Assembly (NCBI GenBank): GCA_903834835.1
Contig: CAILKO010000008.1
Location: 18,684-82,683, forward strand
DNA length: 64,000 bases
Direction: 5' to 3'
From: an uncultured Pseudomonadota bacterium
GTDB lineage: Bacteria; Pseudomonadota; Gammaproteobacteria; Burkholderiales; SG8-39
The notes beneath the pieces were generated by a model. It saw only the letters and a list, made by a program, of their open reading frames with translations. It did no database searches and was not told where the DNA came from. Shown in pieces: positions 62,468-64,000 of the stretch; positions within the stretch are counted from its first letter, which is position 1; every line of letters starts with the position of its first letter. Made by a program: the position numbers and the translations under genes.

Positions 62468-63451
62468 TCAGTCGATTTTCGCACCGGTGCGGCGGATGAT
62501 GGGGCCCCATTTGTCGCTTTCGGCCCGGATGAGCTGCGCGAATTCCTCGGGCGTCCCGCCGACCGGTTCCAGGCCCGCCGCGTTCAGCCGCTCGCGCACA
62601 TCGGGCGCGCGCAACGCGAGATTCATCTCGCGGTTCATGCGCTCGACCACCGGCCGCGCGGTGCCGGCGGGAAACAGCACGCCGTTCCAGGCGAGCGCCT
62701 CGAACTTCGCCACGCCGCCTTCGGCGAGTGTCGGGATGTCCGACATCAGCGCGTAGCGTCGCGTACCGCTTACCGCGATCGCCTTGACCCGCCCGGCCTG
62801 CAGCAGGGGCGTGATGGCGGTCGGCACGGCGAACAGCAGCTGGGTCTCGTTTGCAGCGACCGAGGCCGCCGCGGGCGGGGAGCCGTTGAACGGAATGTGC
62901 ACCACGTACAGGCCTTCGGTCGCCTTCAGCAGTTCCATCGTCAGGTGCGAGGAACTGCCGTTGCCGACCGAGGCGTAGTTGTAGCGTCCCGGATTTCTCC
63001 GCAGCTCGGCGACAAGGTCCTTCACCGAGTTCGCCGGGAACGCGGCGCTGACCACCAGCAGGTTCGGCTGGCTGGTCGTCAGGATCACCGGCGCGAGATC
63101 GCGCAGCGGGTCATAGGGCAGCTTCGCATACAGATGCGGCCCGAAGGAGAGCGGGCCGTTGAACGCCAGCACCATGGTGTAGCCGTCGGGCGCGGCCTTG
63201 GCCGCGAGGTCGGTGGCGAGCGTGCCGCCCGCGCCGGGGCGGGGTTCCACCAGCACGGGCTGGCCGAGCGGTTCGCGCAGTTTCTCGGCGAGCAGCCGTC
63301 CGATCACTTCGATGGAACTGCCGGCGGGCGCAGTCATCAGAAAGCGCACCGGGCGCGCGGGATAGCCCCCGGCGCCCGCCGACTGGGCGAAGGCGCCGGT
63401 CGTGGCGAGCAGCCCCGCGAGCATTGCGCACAACGCGAGCCGTCGGTTCAT
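62468..63451 (-). CDS. Bug-family tripartite tricarboxylate transporter substrate-binding protein
   Basis: A 327-residue receptor with a signal peptide (LALCAMLAGLLATTGAFAQS). PVRFLMTAPAGSSIEVIGRL, PRPGAGGTLATDLAAKAAPD and HIPFNGSPPAAASVAANE match Bug proteins, though the usual PYAAGG loop is replaced by TAPAGSS, which may change ligand choice. ATG 63451 has AGGAAA upstream. It lies between argF and argG on the same strand, an unusual place for this family. Confidence 0.9.
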   Translation of the reverse strand: MNRRLALCAMLAGLLATTGAFAQSAGAGGYPARPVRFLMTAPAGSSIEVIGRLLAEKLREPLGQPVLVEPRPGAGGTLATDLAAKAAPDGYTMVLAFNGPLSFGPHLYAKLPYDPLRDLAPVILTTSQPNLLVVSAAFPANSVKDLVAELRRNPGRYNYASVGNGSSSHLTMELLKATEGLYVVHIPFNGSPPAAASVAANETQLLFAVPTAITPLLQAGRVKAIAVSGTRRYALMSDIPTLAEGGVAKFEALAWNGVLFPAGTARPVVERMNREMNLALRAPDVRERLNAAGLEPVGGTPEEFAQLIRAESDKWGPIIRRTGAKID

Positions 63452-63465
63452 CGGTTCCGATTTCC

Positions 63466-64000
63466 TCAGGCGGTCTCTACCTGCCCGAGCACGAGAAACT
63501 CCATCAGGGCTTTCTGCGTGTGCAGCCGGTTCTCGGCCTCGTCCCAGACCACACTCTGGGCGCCGTCGATCACGCCCGCCGCGACTTCCTCGCCGCGATG
63601 CGCAGGCAGACAATGCATGAAGAGCGCCTTCGGGCCGGCAGCGCGCATCATGTCCTCATCGACCTGCCAGTCCTCGAAATCCTTCAGCCGCTCCTCGTTC
63701 TCGGCTTCGAAGCCCATGCTGGTCCACACGTCCGTGGTGACAAGGTCTGCGCCTTCGGCGGCGCGCATCGGGTCGGTGAACTCTTCGTAGTGCGAGTGAT
63801 CGTAGAGTCCCGCGCGCTCGGGCTCCACCTCGTAACCCGGCGGCGTCGAGACGTGCACGTTGAAGTCGAACACTTCCGCCGCCTGCAGCCAGGTGTTGCA
63901 CACGTTGTTCGAATCGCCGATCCAGGCGACGGTGCGGCCCCTGATCGAGCCGCGATGCTCGATGAAGGTATAGATGTCGGCGAGGATCTGGCAGGGATGG
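63466..64000 (-). CDS. argF: Ornithine carbamoyltransferase, C-terminal part (5' end outside window)
   Basis: The minus-strand frame is open to the window edge and ends at 63466, giving about 178 C-terminal residues. HPCQILAD at the edge is the carbamoyl phosphate-binding motif; TDVWTSMGFE carries the ornithine-binding SMG loop and MHCLPAHRGEEV the catalytic Cys. It turns ornithine into citrulline, the substrate of ArgG encoded downstream. The N-terminus lies outside the window. Confidence 0.96.
   Translation of the reverse strand, partial: HPCQILADIYTFIEHRGSIRGRTVAWIGDSNNVCNTWLQAAEVFDFNVHVSTPPGYEVEPERAGLYDHSHYEEFTDPMRAAEGADLVTTDVWTSMGFEAENEERLKDFEDWQVDEDMMRAAGPKALFMHCLPAHRGEEVAAGVIDGAQSVVWDEAENRLHTQKALMEFLVLGQVETA

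Noticed and set aside
60914..63790. A 958-codon open frame on the plus strand opposite argG and the Bug gene
   Set aside because: It is the antisense shadow of three well-supported minus-strand genes. Its composition (Arg, His, Gly, Gln-rich) and lack of motifs are typical of G+C-rich shadow frames. The same applies to long frames at 48791-51160, 52068-54308 and 41747-43540.

Overview
The window is a gene-dense stretch of chromosome, G+C-rich by eye, from a betaproteobacterium, most likely a Burkholderiales-type organism. Evidence for this is the gene order (exbB-exbD-lpxK-Trm112-kdsB-adk; xseB-ispA-dxs-folE2; recA-recX-alaS), three Bug-type periplasmic receptors, a TctBA transporter, and many genes started close behind TANAAT boxes. 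No species is claimed. I see no phage, insertion sequence, CRISPR array, rRNA or tRNA gene. Almost everything is core metabolism, envelope biogenesis or transport.

Layout. 0-3.8 kb: end of pgpA, pncC, the AmmeMemoRadiSam pair (a Memo-AMMECR1 fusion plus a radical SAM enzyme) and a DNA glycosylase. 3.9-7.1 kb: two divergent Bug receptors and a hydroxyisobutyrate-type dehydrogenase. 7.1-13 kb: recA behind a LexA box, recX, alaS, then a DAHP synthase preceded by an aromatic-rich leader peptide and an intrinsic terminator (a probable attenuator). 13-20 kb: an envelope glycan/lipid-like cluster (GT-C transferase, UbiA-type prenyltransferase, cyclic-nucleotide-binding protein, VTT-flavoprotein fusion, GT2 and CofC-like transferases, GDSL lipoprotein). 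20-25 kb: tctBA, a SIMPL protein, a cobalamin adenosyltransferase and xseA. 25-25.4 kb: a 413-base non-coding gap with a cluster of DnaA boxes. 25.4-36.9 kb: exbBD, lpxK, kdsB, adk, a PPi-dependent phosphofructokinase, an unknown membrane-anchored protein, the H+-pyrophosphatase hppA, a permease and ggt. 36.9-40.5 kb: an HtrA protease with a two-component system and a PmrA/QseB-like box at the operon front. 40.6-49 kb: two enoyl-CoA hydratases, miaA, mutL, dedA, amiC, tsaE and queG. 49-55 kb: a rhodanese, a Rieske oxygenase, and xseB-ispA-dxs-folE2. 55-64 kb: a retropepsin-like protease, a glutamine amidotransferase, a tartrate dehydrogenase-like enzyme, a TSUP permease, yajQ, an enolase-superfamily enzyme, an unknown secreted protein, argG, a third Bug receptor and the end of argF.

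How the genes work together. Isoprenoid precursors (dxs, ispA) feed prenyl carriers used by the glycan cluster. lpxK and kdsB serve lipid A and Kdo. pfp and hppA form a pyrophosphate economy. The protease and two-component system look like an envelope-stress unit.

The least expected signals are regulatory: the aromatic attenuator before the DAHP synthase; a palindrome family with core GTAAC-N6-GTTAC in four distant intergenic places; the DnaA-box cluster before exbB; and the direct repeat in front of the HtrA/two-component operon.
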